From an uncultured Collinsella sp. (GTDB lineage Bacteria > Actinomycetota > Coriobacteriia > Coriobacteriales > Coriobacteriaceae), in NCBI GenBank assembly GCA_958435545.1, contig CAUBGU010000061.1, forward strand, positions 1-8,506: a DNA stretch of 8,506 bases, read 5' to 3'. This document shows, one piece after another, positions 1 to 7,690 of the stretch. The translations under genes were made by a program, and so were the position numbers. Position 1 is the stretch's first letter. Every line of letters starts with the position of its first letter. The notes under the pieces were generated by a model that worked only from the letters and a program-made list of their open reading frames with translations, did no database searches and was not told where the DNA came from.

Positions 1-782
1 TGCACCCGCAAAACCCCGTCAACTACCATCGAGATAAAATCTATCAGCAGCTGGGTTTTGGAGACTTTCTTTCAATCGGCGATTTCGAAGGTGCGCCCTA
101 TTACCATGCCGGCGTATGCGACTACGCCACCTACGACAAGATACTCGACCTGCTCAGAACCGACGAAGCCCCGCAGTTCATCTTTGACGTCACGATGCAA
201 AATCACGGCGGCTACGACTATGGCACCGTTCCCGCCGAAGAGCTGACAAACTATTGGGTCGAGGGAGCCAGCGAGGGCGCCAATAGCGCGCTCAATACCT
301 ATCTCACCTGCATCAATGCATCCGACCGGGACCTCGAGTACTTTATCAACGAGCTCCGCAATATCGGCAGACCGGTTGTCCTTGTCTTTTTTGGCGACCA
401 TCAGCCGAGCGCCGCAACGACTCTCAACGACGAGCTGTACCCTCAGGAAGATACGGCAAGCCACGCTTTCCGTATCTATCAGTCGACATATTTTGTCTGG
501 GCTAACTATGAAATCGCCGGCAATACCGAGCTCAACGTCTACGACACCGTCGGGGCAAACGAGGTTGCAGCCATTACCCTTAATAAGATCGGCGCCCCGC
601 TCACCGACTATCAAAAGGCTCTGCTTGCAACAAGGTCAGATGTGCCCACCATCAATGTCGCCGGCTACCTCGGTACCGACGGGCTGCGCTACGACTTGGA
701 ATCTGAAGACAGCCCATACGCCTCGACGATCAACAAGCTGCAGCGCATGCAATACCTCGAGTTCGCCAGCAAAGTTCAGTAA
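1..782 (+). CDS. LTA synthase family sulfatase-fold membrane protein, C-terminal part (5' end outside window)
   Basis: The open frame runs from the left edge (first full codon at 3) to TAA at 780-782, giving about 259 residues of a longer protein. Seen: an early H-P-x-N...Y-x-R-D-x-x-Y stretch leading to LGFGDFLS, a TMQNHGGYDYG segment from about 189, and VFFGDHQPS (GDHQPS at 393-410). The Gly-Asp-His motif is a typical metal-binding element of the alkaline phosphatase/sulfatase superfamily. This order fits the extracellular catalytic domain of the LtaS/COG1368 family, phosphoglycerol transferases that build lipoteichoic acid or modify related glycopolymers. Full-length members usually have several N-terminal membrane helices and 600 or more residues. 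The helices and the catalytic Thr region would lie upstream, out of view. The exact polymer substrate cannot be told, and a generic sulfatase-fold phosphotransferase is the alternative. No clear terminator follows the stop. Confidence 0.85.
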   Translation, partial: HPQNPVNYHRDKIYQQLGFGDFLSIGDFEGAPYYHAGVCDYATYDKILDLLRTDEAPQFIFDVTMQNHGGYDYGTVPAEELTNYWVEGASEGANSALNTYLTCINASDRDLEYFINELRNIGRPVVLVFFGDHQPSAATTLNDELYPQEDTASHAFRIYQSTYFVWANYEIAGNTELNVYDTVGANEVAAITLNKIGAPLTDYQKALLATRSDVPTINVAGYLGTDGLRYDLESEDSPYASTINKLQRMQYLEFASKVQ

Positions 783-842
783 GCCCGCCCATTCGCTTGG
801 ACCCATCGTATTGCAAGCACGCTCGGCCCAAATGCATCGTAA

Positions 843-872
843 ATGACTCCCGCTCGCAAACGAGGGTACAAT
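843..872 (+). promoter_or_regulatory. Predicted sigma-70-type promoter for mrp
   Basis: ATGACT (843-848) resembles a -35 box at 4 of 6 positions. It lies 18 nt before TACAAT (867-872), which matches the -10 consensus at 5 of 6. Transcription would begin near 879, leaving a leader of about 50 nt before the mrp start. That leader contains a GGGG/CCCC inverted repeat (892-895 with 902-905) ahead of the ribosome binding site. The rest of the gap (783-842) shows no gene and no convincing terminator. This is judged by eye only. Confidence 0.45.
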
Positions 873-914
873 GACGCTCGTGTCACATCACGGGGCCCCG
901 GCCCCAACATATAC

Positions 915-921
915 AAAGGAG
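915..921 (+). promoter_or_regulatory. Ribosome binding site that sets the mrp start
   Basis: AAAGGAG lies 6 nt before the ATG at 928. The in-frame ATG at 871 has no such site and overlaps the predicted -10 box, so 928 is the better start. Confidence 0.8.
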
Positions 922-927
922 TCATAC

Positions 928-1758
928 ATGGGTTGCGAGCACGCACAAGCAGCCGGCGGACAATCAACGCCGTCGCAATTTGAAGAGAATACGCTGTCGG
1001 AGGTCAAGCGCGTTATCGCTGTGCTTTCCGGCAAGGGAGGCGTCGGCAAGTCGTTTGTGACGGGCGCCATCGCAACCGAGCTCGCCCGCCGCGGCAACAA
1101 GGTTGGCATTCTCGACGCCGACATCACCGGCCCCTCCATCCCCAAAATGTTCGGCATGAGCGGACGCCATGTCCATGCCCTCGGCAACCTCATGCTGCCC
1201 GAGATCTCCGAGCACGGCGTCAAGGTCATGAGCTCCAACCTGTTGCTCCAAAACGAAACCGATCCCGTCCTTTGGCGTGGCCCGGTTATCGCGGGCGCCA
1301 TCAGGCAATTCTGGAGCGAGACCTCGTGGGGCCCCATCGACTACCTGCTGGTCGATATGCCTCCGGGAACGGGTGACGTCGCGCTCACCGTTTTCCAATC
1401 GCTGCCCGTCGATGGCATCGTCATCGTCACGAGCCCGCAAGACTTGGTCTCGATGATCGTCGCCAAGGCAGTCAACATGGCCGAGAAGATGAACGTCCCT
1501 ATTCTGGGCATTGTCGAGAACATGAGCTATATCGAGTGCCCCGACTGCGGCAAGAAGATCGAGGTCTTTGGTAAGAGCAAGCTCCCCGAAGTCGCCGAGC
1601 GCTACAACCTCGACATCTTGGGTCAGCTTCCCATCAATCCGTCACTCGCCGAGGCCTGCGATAAGGGTGAAGTCGAGACCGCACTGCCCGATGACATGCT
1701 GCCCAAGGCCGTCTCCGCCGTTGAGGCCATCGCCCCGCACAAGACAGACGAGGCCTAA
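928..1758 (+). CDS. mrp: Mrp/ApbC/NBP35-family P-loop ATPase, Fe-S cluster carrier
   Basis: This is a 276-residue cytoplasmic ATPase of the Mrp/ApbC/NBP35 family, whose members bind and hand over [4Fe-4S] clusters as homodimers. Seen: the deviant Walker A GKGGVGKS at residues 35-42 including the signature first lysine, the LDADITGPSIPKMFG segment just after it, MPPGTGD at 144-150, and the cluster-binding C-P-D-C at 204-207. Length is normal for the short form without an N-terminal DUF59 domain. The N-terminus (MGCEHAQ) has a single cysteine at position 3, whereas NBP35-type proteins have a four-cysteine N-terminal motif. A bridging cluster at the two C204/C207 pairs is therefore the only one expected. 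The start at 928 is set by AAAGGAG. The stop abuts the GTG of the next gene, so the two are probably co-transcribed and translationally coupled. Family assignment is secure; client proteins are unknown. Confidence 0.95.
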   Translation: MGCEHAQAAGGQSTPSQFEENTLSEVKRVIAVLSGKGGVGKSFVTGAIATELARRGNKVGILDADITGPSIPKMFGMSGRHVHALGNLMLPEISEHGVKVMSSNLLLQNETDPVLWRGPVIAGAIRQFWSETSWGPIDYLLVDMPPGTGDVALTVFQSLPVDGIVIVTSPQDLVSMIVAKAVNMAEKMNVPILGIVENMSYIECPDCGKKIEVFGKSKLPEVAERYNLDILGQLPINPSLAEACDKGEVETALPDDMLPKAVSAVEAIAPHKTDEA

Positions 1759-3030
1759 GTGAACGCAAGCGCCTTCTATGACGTCTTGGTGATCGGCGGC
1801 GGGGCCTCGGGCCTCGCCGCCGCCATTACGGCGGCGCGTGTCGACAAAAGGGTCTGCGTCGTCGAGCGCGACGTCGCCTGCGGTCTCAAGCTGCTCGCAA
1901 CCGGAAACGGCCGCTGCAACCTCTCAAACGAATCCATCGACATTCGGCGATATAACCGCCCCGCCTTTGTCGAATCCATCATGGGCCCCCAACCCGAGCA
2001 AGATCTCGAGAGTTTTTTCTCCTCGCTGGGCATCATGACGATCCGTGAGGAAGGCCGCCTATACCCGCGCTCCCTTCGCGCCGAGTCGGTTCGCGATGCA
2101 CTCCTCAATGCATGCGAGCGTTTGGGCATCACCCTACTCTGCGGAACTAACGTCATTGCGGCTCATAAGGCTTCCGAAGGCTGGACGCTTCAGATCGACC
2201 GTCCCGCTCATGTACTCAAACCCAAAAAGCACGGCGACCGAAAGACGGAGCTCCGTTCGCTTCGAAAGGCGTTAGCCGATACTCCTCGCACGAGCGATGC
2301 CCTGCAGGCAAGGGCCGTGGTTATCGCTACGGGCGGCAACCCCACCGGCATCGCCGAGGTGTTTAGCCTTCCCTTGACGCCCCTGCGCCCCGTCCTGTGC
2401 CCCGTATCGGCATCAGTCGTCGGCGACCGGACGGCACTCGGAACTCTGGATGGTCTGCGCGTCCGAGCCCGCTTAACGCTCTCGCGCAGCCACGAAGAGC
2501 TCTGGCGAGAAGATGGCGAAGTGCTGTTCCGTGCCTTCGGCATCTCAGGCGTCGCCGCCTTCAATCTCTCTCGCCGTATCAACCAGGGCGACACTGTTCT
2601 GATCGACTTCTTTCCAGATTTCTCCAAAGATGAGCTGCTCGATACGCTCGAGCAGCGTGTCAACGTGCTCGGCGATTTTTCGCCCCGAAACTCCCACTGG
2701 CTTGACGGCATGCTCGCCCCGCAGCTCTCACACGTCGTCTGTACGGCATTCGAGCGGTGCCATCCCGGCTCGCGCGATGTCATCCACCTGGTCTCAATCC
2801 TCAAGCACTTTAAACTGTCCGTCGAAGGGACGGCAGAGGAGCGCTCAGCACAGGTCACGCGTGGCGGCATATCTATCGAGTGCGTCTCGACACCCAATCT
2901 TTACGTGAACAGCACCACAGGCGCCCCGCTTTACGTCTGCGGAGAAGCGCTCGACATCGACGCCGATTGCGGAGGCTTTAACCTTGCGTGGGCCTGGATC
3001 TCGGGTATTCGCGCTGCAAGCAGCCTGTAG
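1759..3030 (+). CDS. HI0933/BaiN-family FAD-dependent oxidoreductase
   Basis: This 423-residue cytoplasmic flavoprotein starts at GTG (1759) directly after the mrp stop codon. A weak GAGG at 1750-1753 precedes it, which suggests translational coupling. Seen: the N-terminal dinucleotide fold GGGASG at 13-18 (FAD ADP moiety), the family signature ATGNGRCNLSN at 47-57, VVIATGG at 187-193, and a C-terminal GEALDIDADCGGFN at 395-408 closing the FAD site. These mark the HI0933 family (PF03486, TIGR00275), often annotated as 'aminoacetone oxidase family' or BaiN. Characterised members are few and disagree in substrate, so neither bile-acid reduction nor amine oxidation should be assumed. Residues about 150-182 form a charged, basic stretch between a beta strand and VVIATGG, longer than I expect for the family. 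Operon partner of mrp. Confidence 0.9.
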   Translation: MNASAFYDVLVIGGGASGLAAAITAARVDKRVCVVERDVACGLKLLATGNGRCNLSNESIDIRRYNRPAFVESIMGPQPEQDLESFFSSLGIMTIREEGRLYPRSLRAESVRDALLNACERLGITLLCGTNVIAAHKASEGWTLQIDRPAHVLKPKKHGDRKTELRSLRKALADTPRTSDALQARAVVIATGGNPTGIAEVFSLPLTPLRPVLCPVSASVVGDRTALGTLDGLRVRARLTLSRSHEELWREDGEVLFRAFGISGVAAFNLSRRINQGDTVLIDFFPDFSKDELLDTLEQRVNVLGDFSPRNSHWLDGMLAPQLSHVVCTAFERCHPGSRDVIHLVSILKHFKLSVEGTAEERSAQVTRGGISIECVSTPNLYVNSTTGAPLYVCGEALDIDADCGGFNLAWAWISGIRAASSL

Positions 3031-3040
3031 CCGCGCAGTC

Positions 3041-3046
3041 TATAAT
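3041..3046 (+). promoter_or_regulatory. Perfect TATAAT, possible -10 box for the COG2509 gene
   Basis: TATAAT sits 10 nt after the stop of the HI0933-family gene. No good -35 hexamer lies 16-19 nt upstream (that sequence is AAGCAG-like), and there is no TG extension. If used, transcription would begin near 3053 and the following hairpin would form in the 5' leader. The match may be chance. Confidence 0.25.
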
Positions 3047-3060
3047 CAAAAACGCATTCG

Positions 3061-3092
3061 GGCCGTCTGGGATACCGGACGGCCTCTTTCTT
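3061..3092 (+). terminator. Terminator-like hairpin between the two flavoprotein genes
   Basis: Residues 3061-3070 pair with 3075-3084 as a 10-bp stem (nine Watson-Crick pairs, one G-U) closed by a GATA tetraloop. TCTTTCTT follows. A short A-rich run (3046-3052) precedes it. This fits an intrinsic terminator for the mrp operon or an attenuator ahead of the next gene, whose ribosome binding site begins only 14 nt after the stem. Read-through efficiency cannot be judged from sequence. Confidence 0.65.
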
Positions 3093-3098
3093 GCCTCT

Positions 3099-3105
3099 AA
3101 GGAGA
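3099..3105 (+). promoter_or_regulatory. Ribosome binding site that sets the COG2509 gene start
   Basis: AAGGAGA lies 5 nt before the ATG at 3111. The same frame is open further upstream to an ATG at 2988 inside the previous gene, but that start has no ribosome binding site and would translate through the hairpin. Confidence 0.85.
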
Positions 3106-3110
3106 CCTCG

Positions 3111-4751
3111 ATGATCGAAATCACCCAAGTCAACGTGTCGCTCGATGAAGCCGGCGATGAAAATACCTGCCTCATTGTTGGCAAGCGAGTCGCCAAGCGC
3201 ATCCTACGTTGCAAGGACTCCGAGATCAAGTCCATCGAACTCCACCGCAAGTCAATCGACGCTCGCAAAAAACGAGACGTCCATTTTATCCTGAGCTTTC
3301 GTGTTGAGCTGACTAGTCCCCACCTCGAGCGAGAAGCGGTCGACAGCGTTGCCGAGCGTGACCGCTCGCGCGTACGCGCGATAGAAGACGATGAGCCTTC
3401 ATTCCCCTCCCCCGTCTCCGACGCACCTCAAGAACGCCCTGTCGTTGTCGGCGCCGGATGCGCCGGCCTTTTCGCTGCGCTCACGCTCGCCAAAGCAGGT
3501 CTTAAGCCCTTGCTTATCGAGCGCGGCGACCCGGCATTTCGCCGCTCGCAGGCGATCGACCTCTTTCTAAAGGAGCGCATCCTCGACCCCGAGAGCAATA
3601 TTCAGTTTGGTCTGGGCGGCGCGGGGACCTTCTCGGACGGCAAGCTCAATACGGGAACCAAAAATCCCGCCCATCGCCTTATCCTCGAGACCTTCGTCGA
3701 AGCGGGCGCTCCCCGCGATATTCTATGGGATGCAAAACCGCATATTGGCTCCGACATCCTCCCCGCCGTCGTTACCAGCATCTCCCAGCGCATTGAACAG
3801 CTCGGAGGAACCGTTCGCTATCGAACGAAACTCGTTGACATTCACACTGACACATCTGGCGCCATTGTCGGTATCGACATCCAGTCGTCCCACGACGCGA
3901 CAAGCGAGTCAATCAACACAAAGCATCTCATCCTTGCTTGCGGTCATTCTGCCCGCGACGTATTCGAGGTTCTCAAAACCCATGATGTCGCCCTCGCTCA
4001 AAAGACGTTTGCCATGGGCGTTCGCATCGAACACCCGCAGTGTGATATCGATCGGGCGCAATATGGCCCCGCGGCGGGTCATCCCGCGCTCGGAGCAGCC
4101 CCCTATAAGCTCGTTACCCATCTTCCCAACGGCCGCAGCGTATTCTCATTCTGCATGTGTCCTGGCGGACAGGTTGTCGCAGCCTCTTCAGAGCCCGGCC
4201 ATCTGTGCGTCAACGGCGCCAGTCTCAACGCCCGCGCCGGCCGCAACGCAAACGCCGCTCTCCTCGTTAACGTCACGCCCGACGATCTCCCCAGCGACGA
4301 TCCTCTTGCAGGCGTAGAACTCCAGCGCATTTGCGAGCGGGCTGCCTATCGCCTTGGCGGCTCCAACTGGAACGCACCGGCACAGCTCGTCGGCGATTTC
4401 CTTGCAGAACGCGCCAGCACGACATGCGGCAAGGTAAAGCCCACCTATCCGCTCGGCGTGACTTGGACAGCAATCGATGAGTCATTGCCGCAACATATCA
4501 TCGAGTCGCTTCGTCTGGGAATTCCCTTACTCGGCAAAAAACTGCGTGGCTACGACCATCCCGATGCCGTCCTCACCGGTGTTGAGACACGCTCGAGCTC
4601 TCCGGTCACCGTTACTCGAGACCGTCAATGCCACGCTGTATCGACCCCGGGGCTCTACCCTTGCGGCGAGGGGGCCGGATATGCCGGAGGAATCATGAGC
4701 GCAGCTACCGATGGCATCCGTTGCGCCGAAGCCCTGATCGCAGACCTCTAG
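3111..4751 (+). CDS. COG2509-family FAD-dependent dehydrogenase, substrate unknown
   Basis: This is a 546-residue predicted cytoplasmic flavoprotein. Seen: an N-terminal domain of about 85 residues (ITQVNVSLDE... followed by a Lys/Arg-rich SIDARKK segment), which in this family precedes the FAD domain; a charged, proline-containing linker at about 85-109; the FAD-binding GAGCAG at 114-119; the family signature FGLGGAGTFSDGKLNT at 166-181; CMCPGG at 348-353; and a C-terminal YPCGEGAGYAGGIMSAATDG at 516-535 that completes the FAD site. These match the 'uncharacterized FAD-dependent dehydrogenase' group (COG2509), widespread in anaerobes and without an agreed substrate. Length is normal. It lies 80 nt after the other flavoprotein gene but belongs to a different family, so this is not a tandem duplication. 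It may be transcribed by read-through past the hairpin or from its own weak promoter. It ends 65 nt before convergent uvrB. Confidence 0.92.
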   Translation: MIEITQVNVSLDEAGDENTCLIVGKRVAKRILRCKDSEIKSIELHRKSIDARKKRDVHFILSFRVELTSPHLEREAVDSVAERDRSRVRAIEDDEPSFPSPVSDAPQERPVVVGAGCAGLFAALTLAKAGLKPLLIERGDPAFRRSQAIDLFLKERILDPESNIQFGLGGAGTFSDGKLNTGTKNPAHRLILETFVEAGAPRDILWDAKPHIGSDILPAVVTSISQRIEQLGGTVRYRTKLVDIHTDTSGAIVGIDIQSSHDATSESINTKHLILACGHSARDVFEVLKTHDVALAQKTFAMGVRIEHPQCDIDRAQYGPAAGHPALGAAPYKLVTHLPNGRSVFSFCMCPGGQVVAASSEPGHLCVNGASLNARAGRNANAALLVNVTPDDLPSDDPLAGVELQRICERAAYRLGGSNWNAPAQLVGDFLAERASTTCGKVKPTYPLGVTWTAIDESLPQHIIESLRLGIPLLGKKLRGYDHPDAVLTGVETRSSSPVTVTRDRQCHAVSTPGLYPCGEGAGYAGGIMSAATDGIRCAEALIADL

Positions 4752-4778
4752 CGCACGAATTCCAGCACGCAAAAGACA

Positions 4779-4812
4779 CAGGCCCCGAGCTCCACAGGGA
4801 ACTCGGGGCCTG
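4779..4812. terminator. Bidirectional terminator between convergent genes
   Basis: An 11-bp perfect stem pairs 4779-4789 with 4802-4812. One mismatch follows, then three more pairs (4791-4793 with 4798-4800), closed by an ACAG loop. On the + strand the tail is TTCGCTATTTCTT. On the - strand the tail reads TGTCTTTTGC. It lies between the COG2509 gene and uvrB, whose stop (4817-4819) is 4 nt from the stem, so it probably ends both transcripts. Confidence 0.88.
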
Positions 4813-4816
4813 TTCG

Positions 4817-7057
4817 CTATTTCTTAAACCGTGCACCCTGGCGTTTTCTGCCCGATGCGAACGTGGAACCCTTGCGGGCCTGCGAGCGTAAGCGCTCGAT
4901 CGTCTCGTCCTCAGACGCACCCTCGAGCATCGCCCGAATCTGAACGACGGCATCGCGCAGGCGCGCCGCCTCCTCAAAGTCCATAGCGGCAGAAGCGTTA
5001 CGCATATCCTCTTCCATGGTTTCGACGATCCGCACAAGCTCGTCATGCGGCAGTTCTTCCAACTGCTCCGCAAGTGTCTGCTCGGGCGCCACCGTTTCCG
5101 GCACACCGCCCTCGCCCGACTCATCGGGCGTATAGAATGCGCCATGGCCAAGAGAGTCGCCCTTCGAGCGTCCCTTGGAGCCCACGGTTTTTTCGGCCTC
5201 GGCAATAAAACTTGAGATGTCGTTGATGGCCTTGCGCACTGTCTTGGGCACAATGCCATGCTCTTCGTTATATGCCATCTGAATCTCGCGACGGCGCTGC
5301 GTCTCCTCGATGGCCTCTCTCATCGAATCGGTTACGACGTCTGCATACATGATGACTTCGCCATCGGCGTTACGGGCCGCACGACCAATCGTCTGAATCA
5401 GCGAACGGCGGTTGCGCAAAAAGCCTTCCTTGTCGGCATCGAGAATCGCCACCAGCGAGACCTCGGGGAGGTCCAGGCCCTCGCGCAGCAGATTGATGCC
5501 CACCAGAACATCAATTTTGCCCTCGCGCAGCGTTCGCAGGATTTCGACACGGTCCATTGTCGCCGTATCGGAGTGCATGTAGTTGACCTTAATGCCAGCG
5601 TCGAGCAGGTGGTCGGTAAGGTCCTCCGCCATGCGTTTGGTCAGCGTGGTCACCAACACGCGTTCCTTGCGGGCCACGCGCTCGCGAATCTCATCCTCGA
5701 GATCATCGATCTGGCCGCGAACCGGACGCACGTCAATTTTGGGGTCGAGTAGACCGGTCGGTCGAATGATCTGCTCCACGTCGTTTTGACTCACACGCAG
5801 CTCATAATCACCTGGCGTTGCCGAAACATAGATGAACTGGGGAATCCTCGCCTCAAACTCGTCAAATCGAAGCGGACGATTATCGAGCGCCGAGGGCAGA
5901 CGAAAGCCGTGCTCCACCAAGGTCACCTTACGCGAACGATCGCCCTCATGCATACCGCGAATCTGCGGCACCGTCACATGGCTCTCGTCGATGATGCAGA
6001 GCATATCCTTGGGAAAATAATCAATCAAAGTAAAGGGTGGCTCGCCCGGCTTGCGGCCATCCAAATGGCGCGAGTAGTTCTCGATGCCGTTACAAAAACC
6101 CATTGTCTCAAGCATCTCAAGATCGTAATCGGTGCGCTGCTGCAGACGCTGCGCCTCAAGCAACTTGTCGGTCGCCTTGAGCTCTGCCACACGCTTCTCG
6201 CACTCTTCGCTAATCGATTTCAGAGCTGCCTTGACCTTGGGCTTCTCGGTAACGTAGTGCGATGCCGGCCATACGGGAATGGCCTCATACTCACGAAGCA
6301 TCTCACCGGTGACCTCATCGATTTCAGCGATAAGCTCGACCTCATCGCCAAAGAACTCAAACCGCAACGGATGCTCGGCATAGGGCGGATACACGTCGAC
6401 GACATCGCCACGCACGCGAAACGTACCGCGCGCCAGGTCATAATCATTGCGATCGTATTGAATATCGATGAGCGCATGGATAAAGTCATCGCGCTCGAGC
6501 GGCACTTTCTTGTCGACATTCGGCGCCAGCCCCGCATAATCCTCAGGAGAGCCAATACCATAGATACAGGACACCGATGCAACGACGATCACATCGCGTC
6601 GAGAGAGCAGCGAGGCGGTCGCCTGATGGCGCAGCATCTCGACTTCTTCGTTGATCGAAGAATCCTTCTCGATATAGGTATCGCTTTGCGGCACATACGC
6701 CTCGGGCTGATAGTAATCGTAATACGATACGAAATAGACTACGGAGTTATTGGGGAAAAACTCCTTGAGCTCGCTTGCAAGCTGAGCGGCAAGGGTCTTA
6801 TTGGGAGCCATGACAAGCGTCGGCTTACCCAGGGCCTCAATGGTTTTGGCCATCGTAAAAGTCTTACCCGAACCAGTCACACCCAGCAAAACCTGATAGC
6901 GGTCTCCGTCCCTCACGCCCCGTACAAGCGACTCAATGGCCTTAGGCTGGGAACCAGCGGGCTCGTATGGAGACACGACCTTAAACGGCACATCAGCGCC
7001 CTCAACGCCAAAGCGCTTAAGTTCACCACCAACGCGTTCTACTTCAAATTCCGCCAT
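4817..7057 (-). CDS. uvrB: UvrABC system protein B (excinuclease subunit UvrB)
   Basis: UvrB, 746 residues, is the damage-verifying helicase-like subunit of nucleotide excision repair. It is loaded by UvrA and then recruits UvrC. Seen: Walker A GVTGSGKT at 59-66, the damage-probing beta-hairpin region [10 protein letters not shown] at 112-121, the Walker B-type DESH at 357-360, later helicase motifs including [13 protein letters not shown] and QTIGRAARN, and a C-terminal UVR domain at about 673-711 that contacts UvrC. Walker A sits roughly 20 residues later than in E. coli UvrB, owing to an N-terminal extension of the kind known in actinobacteria. The start at 7057 is chosen because AGGAG (7063-7067) lies 5 nt before it; the in-frame ATG at 7078 lacks a site. 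A glycine/acid-rich linker precedes the UVR domain, and the tail is basic. It is last in the coaE operon, 51 nt after the transglycosylase. I see no actinobacterial SOS box immediately upstream. Confidence 0.98.
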   Translation of the reverse strand: MAEFEVERVGGELKRFGVEGADVPFKVVSPYEPAGSQPKAIESLVRGVRDGDRYQVLLGVTGSGKTFTMAKTIEALGKPTLVMAPNKTLAAQLASELKEFFPNNSVVYFVSYYDYYQPEAYVPQSDTYIEKDSSINEEVEMLRHQATASLLSRRDVIVVASVSCIYGIGSPEDYAGLAPNVDKKVPLERDDFIHALIDIQYDRNDYDLARGTFRVRGDVVDVYPPYAEHPLRFEFFGDEVELIAEIDEVTGEMLREYEAIPVWPASHYVTEKPKVKAALKSISEECEKRVAELKATDKLLEAQRLQQRTDYDLEMLETMGFCNGIENYSRHLDGRKPGEPPFTLIDYFPKDMLCIIDESHVTVPQIRGMHEGDRSRKVTLVEHGFRLPSALDNRPLRFDEFEARIPQFIYVSATPGDYELRVSQNDVEQIIRPTGLLDPKIDVRPVRGQIDDLEDEIRERVARKERVLVTTLTKRMAEDLTDHLLDAGIKVNYMHSDTATMDRVEILRTLREGKIDVLVGINLLREGLDLPEVSLVAILDADKEGFLRNRRSLIQTIGRAARNADGEVIMYADVVTDSMREAIEETQRRREIQMAYNEEHGIVPKTVRKAINDISSFIAEAEKTVGSKGRSKGDSLGHGAFYTPDESGEGGVPETVAPEQTLAEQLEELPHDELVRIVETMEEDMRNASAAMDFEEAARLRDAVVQIRAMLEGASEDETIERLRSQARKGSTFASGRKRQGARFKK

Positions 7058-7062
7058 GGATA

Positions 7063-7067
7063 CTCCT
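7063..7067 (-). promoter_or_regulatory. Ribosome binding site that sets the uvrB start
   Basis: AGGAG on the - strand ends 5 nt before the ATG at 7057. It lies downstream of the alternative ATG at 7078 and so supports the shorter protein. A TATACT hexamer (7083-7088, - strand) in the same gap lacks a fitting -35 box. Confidence 0.85.
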
Positions 7068-7108
7068 AACTCATACATCTGCAGTATACGCAGGCGGTGG
7101 GCTTAGTC

Positions 7109-7690
7109 CTATACGAACCGATCGGGATAGAGAGTCTTATATCGAACCCAGGCATTATTGACGCGGATCAGATAAGCCTGCGTCTCGGGAAAGGTGATTG
7201 CATTATGAAGCGACGTACTCTGCTGCGCCCATCCGTCGACATTGCCCATGCCGGCGTTATAGGCGGCAATGGCACTGTCAGTCGACCCGTTAAAATACGC
7301 TAGAAGATACGAGAGATACGCACAGCCAAACTCGATATTCGTAGCCGGATCGTTAAGGTTGTCGGCCGAATACTCGCCACCGTCGACAAGGCCTTTGGCG
7401 ATCATATCCTGGGCAGTCTCGGGCATCAGCTGCATCAATCCCTGAGCACCCTGATTCGACTCGGCCTCGGAATCCCAATTCGATTCAGACTTAATGACAG
7501 CGCACACCAGATACGGATCCAGATTATGCGAAATACTGGATTGCTTTACATACGCCTCGTAGTCAATCGGATACAGCGGCTTAAAGAAAGCGGCAGGAGC
7601 ATACGAGTAAACGAATGAGATAAGGCCGAAGGCAAAAACGGTAGCCAGCGGTATAAGGCGATACCACGTAAGGAAACGTGTCTTAGGCAT
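7109..7690 (-). CDS. Membrane-anchored lytic transglycosylase (SLT domain)
   Basis: This 193-residue peptidoglycan lyase cleaves MurNAc-GlcNAc bonds to form 1,6-anhydro ends. Seen: a short basic N-terminus, one hydrophobic segment at about 12-30 that acts as a membrane anchor or uncleaved signal, then an SLT domain. The domain has IKSESNW (catalytic Glu69 by analogy with Slt70), GLMQLMP at 84-90 and AYNAG at 143-147, the three hallmark motifs in the correct order. The active domain should face outside the membrane. There are no extra binding domains, so it is a minimal family member. The start overlaps the end of coaE by 8 nt (ATGCCTAA), and its AAGGAGG lies within the last coaE codons, which points to translational coupling. 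coaE followed by a lytic transglycosylase is an order I recall from other Gram-positive anaerobes; this is from memory and not checked here. Confidence 0.94.
   Translation of the reverse strand: MPKTRFLTWYRLIPLATVFAFGLISFVYSYAPAAFFKPLYPIDYEAYVKQSSISHNLDPYLVCAVIKSESNWDSEAESNQGAQGLMQLMPETAQDMIAKGLVDGGEYSADNLNDPATNIEFGCAYLSYLLAYFNGSTDSAIAAYNAGMGNVDGWAQQSTSLHNAITFPETQAYLIRVNNAWVRYKTLYPDRFV

Noticed and set aside
72..614. 180-codon open frame on the - strand opposite the LTA-synthase-like gene
   Set aside because: The + strand frame carries recognisable sulfatase-fold motifs; the antisense product resembles nothing and is low-complexity in style.
803..841. Repeated CATCGTA before mrp as a regulator binding site
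   Set aside because: Two 7-mers 32 nt apart with no flanking similarity are too short to support an operator.
871..927. Upstream ATG adding 19 residues to Mrp
   Set aside because: No ribosome binding site precedes it, it overlaps the predicted -10 box, and AAAGGAG sits correctly before the ATG at 928.
2208..2897. 229-codon open frame on the - strand inside the HI0933-family gene
   Set aside because: Its Ser/Arg-rich composition is typical of a shadow frame, and it conflicts with a strongly supported gene.
2988..3110. Upstream ATG adding 41 residues to the COG2509 protein
   Set aside because: It lies inside the preceding gene, would translate through the hairpin, and the AAGGAGA before 3111 is far better.
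5786..7069. 427-codon open frame on the + strand opposite uvrB
   Set aside because: It lies wholly antisense to a clear UvrB, has no good ribosome binding site, and its product shows no recognisable domain. Long antisense frames are a common by-product of GC-rich codon use.
7113..7130. GAACCGATCGGG near the end of the transglycosylase gene as a LexA/SOS box for uvrB
   Set aside because: Actinobacterial SOS boxes need a GTTC right half; this reads CGGG, and the match is only a short palindrome.
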